The position numbers were made by a program, and so were the translations under genes. A DNA stretch of 7,731 nt, taken from the NCBI GenBank assembly GCA_006227095.1, contig SBFZ01000297.1, positions 1 to 7,731 on the forward strand, written 5' to 3'. Below are positions 6,694 to 7,731 of this stretch, in pieces; position 1 is the first letter of the stretch; every line of letters begins with the position of its first letter. The DNA is from Bacteroidota bacterium. GTDB lineage: Bacteria; Bacteroidota; Bacteroidia; Bacteroidales; VadinHA17. The notes beneath the pieces are model-generated. The model did not search any database, was not told the DNA's origin, and saw only the letters and a program-made list of their open reading frames with translations.

Positions 6694-7731
6694 TTATATC
6701 TTAAGGAGTCCTATCCCGTTCAGGAAGACAATGGTAATGGCAATGGGTGCGACAAATCTTATAATAAACCTGTAAAGTGAATAATACCGGGCCTTCAGGG
6801 TGCCTCCGTTGGAAAGCTCATCCTGTACATCCTTACCCGGAAAGAACCAGCCGAGGAAAATCACAATCAGCAATCCGCCAAGCGGTAAAAGTATGTTTGC
6901 CGTGGTGGTATTGAAAAGATCAAAGGTATTCAGTCCGAAGAGTTTAATCCTGCCGGTAACCCCCAGTGAAAGAGAGGCAGTGATACCAAGTATGAACATT
7001 GATATTGTGGCCAGTATGATGGCTTTGCGCCGGGTGAGTCCAAGCTGCTCGGAGAAGTATGCAACAATTACCTCCAGGACTGATATGGTTGATGTCAGTG
7101 CTGCCAGCGCAAGAAGAAGAAAGAATATGAAGGAAAACACCATTCCTCCCGGCATCTGCTGAAAAATACCGGGAAGGACGATGAAGGTCAGAGCCTCACC
7201 TGAAGAGGGTGAAATTCCGAAGGCAAAAACAGCAGGAAATATGGCGATGCCGGCAAGAACTGCCACCGTGGTGTCAATCAGTGAGACCTGTACCGAGGTT
7301 CCGGCAAGATTGTTGTCCTTCTGGATATATGATCCGTAGGTTATTATGGTTCCCATCCCTATGCTCAGGGAGAAAAAGACCTGGCCCAGTGCCATGAGTA
7401 CCGTCGTCCCGGTTATCTTCGAAAAGTCAGGCCTGAAAAGGAACTCCAGGCCCTTCCCGGCACCCGGGAGGGTAAGGGATTTGATGCACATGACAAGAAG
7501 AAGGACAAAAAGCAATGGCATCATGATCTTGGTTGATTTTTCTATCCCTTTCCTGACACCGCCCAGTACAATTGCAGAAGTGGCAACCATAAAGACAGAG
7601 AACCAGAGCGCCGGACGAAGCGACTCACTGCGGAAGGAATCAAACATTGCAGTAAGTTCCGCGGAGCTCTTGCCGCTGAATCCACCGGTGAGGGTCTGGT
7701 ATATGTACTCAAGGGTCCATCCCGCAACAGC
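6694..7731 (-). CDS. NSS-family (LeuT-type) sodium:amino-acid symporter (5' part missing)
   Basis: The C-terminal 345 residues are visible. The frame is open through the right edge, so the ATG at 7647 is an internal methionine and not the start. Helices 1-2 and the beginning of helix 3 lie outside. Numbering from the first visible codon, AVAGWTLEYI (1-10) is in helix 3. GQVFFSLSIGMGTIITYGSY (116-135) is helix 6, the hallmark of the family; its F120, S121 and S123 align with the substrate and sodium-1 site of LeuT. D153 in helix 7 falls at the position of LeuT N286, as in other bacterial members where an acid replaces chloride. AALTSTIS (210-217) holds the sodium-2 threonine and serine. The protein ends straight after helix 11 (about 322-343), so it is of the 11-helix bacterial type, lacking helix 12. 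It should import a neutral or aromatic amino acid with sodium; the substrate cannot be told from this part. The AGCS gene follows after 19 bp, probably in one operon. Confidence 0.95.
   Translation of the reverse strand, partial: AVAGWTLEYIYQTLTGGFSGKSSAELTAMFDSFRSESLRPALWFSVFMVATSAIVLGGVRKGIEKSTKIMMPLLFVLLLVMCIKSLTLPGAGKGLEFLFRPDFSKITGTTVLMALGQVFFSLSIGMGTIITYGSYIQKDNNLAGTSVQVSLIDTTVAVLAGIAIFPAVFAFGISPSSGEALTFIVLPGIFQQMPGGMVFSFIFFLLLALAALTSTISVLEVIVAYFSEQLGLTRRKAIILATISMFILGITASLSLGVTGRIKLFGLNTFDLFNTTTANILLPLGGLLIVIFLGWFFPGKDVQDELSNGGTLKARYYSLYRFIIRFVAPIAITIVFLNGIGLLKI

Noticed and set aside
7645..7647. ATG at 7647 as the start of the NSS transporter gene
   Set aside because: The same frame stays open to the window edge, and the 28 upstream codons encode AVAGWTLEYI, a typical helix 3 sequence. 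The true start is therefore outside the window.
1..7731. A new defence island or mobile element centred on the SNF2 ATPase
   Set aside because: SNF2 proteins occur in some defence systems such as DISARM, but no methyltransferase, nuclease, phospholipase D-like, integrase or transposase gene accompanies it here, and there are no terminal repeats. The neighbours are transport and carbohydrate genes.

Overview
The window looks like a chromosomal piece from a Bacteroidota bacterium, probably an anaerobic Bacteroidales-type lineage. I infer this from the gene families, from the frequent AGG arginine and ATA isoleucine codons, and from the lack of a well-placed Shine-Dalgarno sequence at all four visible start codons. 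The taxonomic call is an inference and no marker gene is present. There are five protein genes, two of them cut by the window edges. I found no tRNA, rRNA, CRISPR array, insertion sequence or phage gene.

Layout. (1) 1-653, minus: the N-terminal 217 residues of a secreted glycoside hydrolase family 2 enzyme resembling endo-beta-mannosidase or exo-beta-glucosaminidase. (2) 654-895: a divergent intergenic region with a GC-rich, hairpin-forming island and a T-run just upstream of the next gene. (3) 896-3865, plus: a complete 989-residue SNF2-family ATPase with a long N-terminal region of no assigned function and a likely sliding-clamp-binding peptide (QMTLF) inside its first motor lobe. (4) 3911-4801, plus: a 296-residue membrane protein with about six helices. 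It lies 45 bp after the SNF2 gene and may be co-transcribed with it. (5) 4802-4937: a hairpin-rich space between convergent genes. (6) 4938-6674, minus: a 578-residue AGCS-family sodium:alanine/glycine symporter with an insertion of about 105 residues. (7) 6694-7731, minus: the C-terminal 345 residues of an NSS-family (LeuT-type) sodium:amino-acid symporter that starts outside the window.

How the genes relate. The NSS and AGCS genes lie head-to-tail with 19 bp between them and probably form an operon for sodium-driven amino acid uptake. The two proteins belong to separate families but share the LeuT fold. The glycosidase is probably part of a glycan-use locus continuing to the left. The SNF2 ATPase is a nucleic-acid motor with no obvious functional link to either side.

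I see no clear new multi-gene defence or mobile system. The most interesting points are inside individual proteins: the duplicated insert at the outer gate of the AGCS transporter, the QMTLF peptide of the SNF2 protein, and the close match of the GH2 fragment to plant-type endo-beta-mannosidase. All annotations come from reading motifs by eye; no database search was run.
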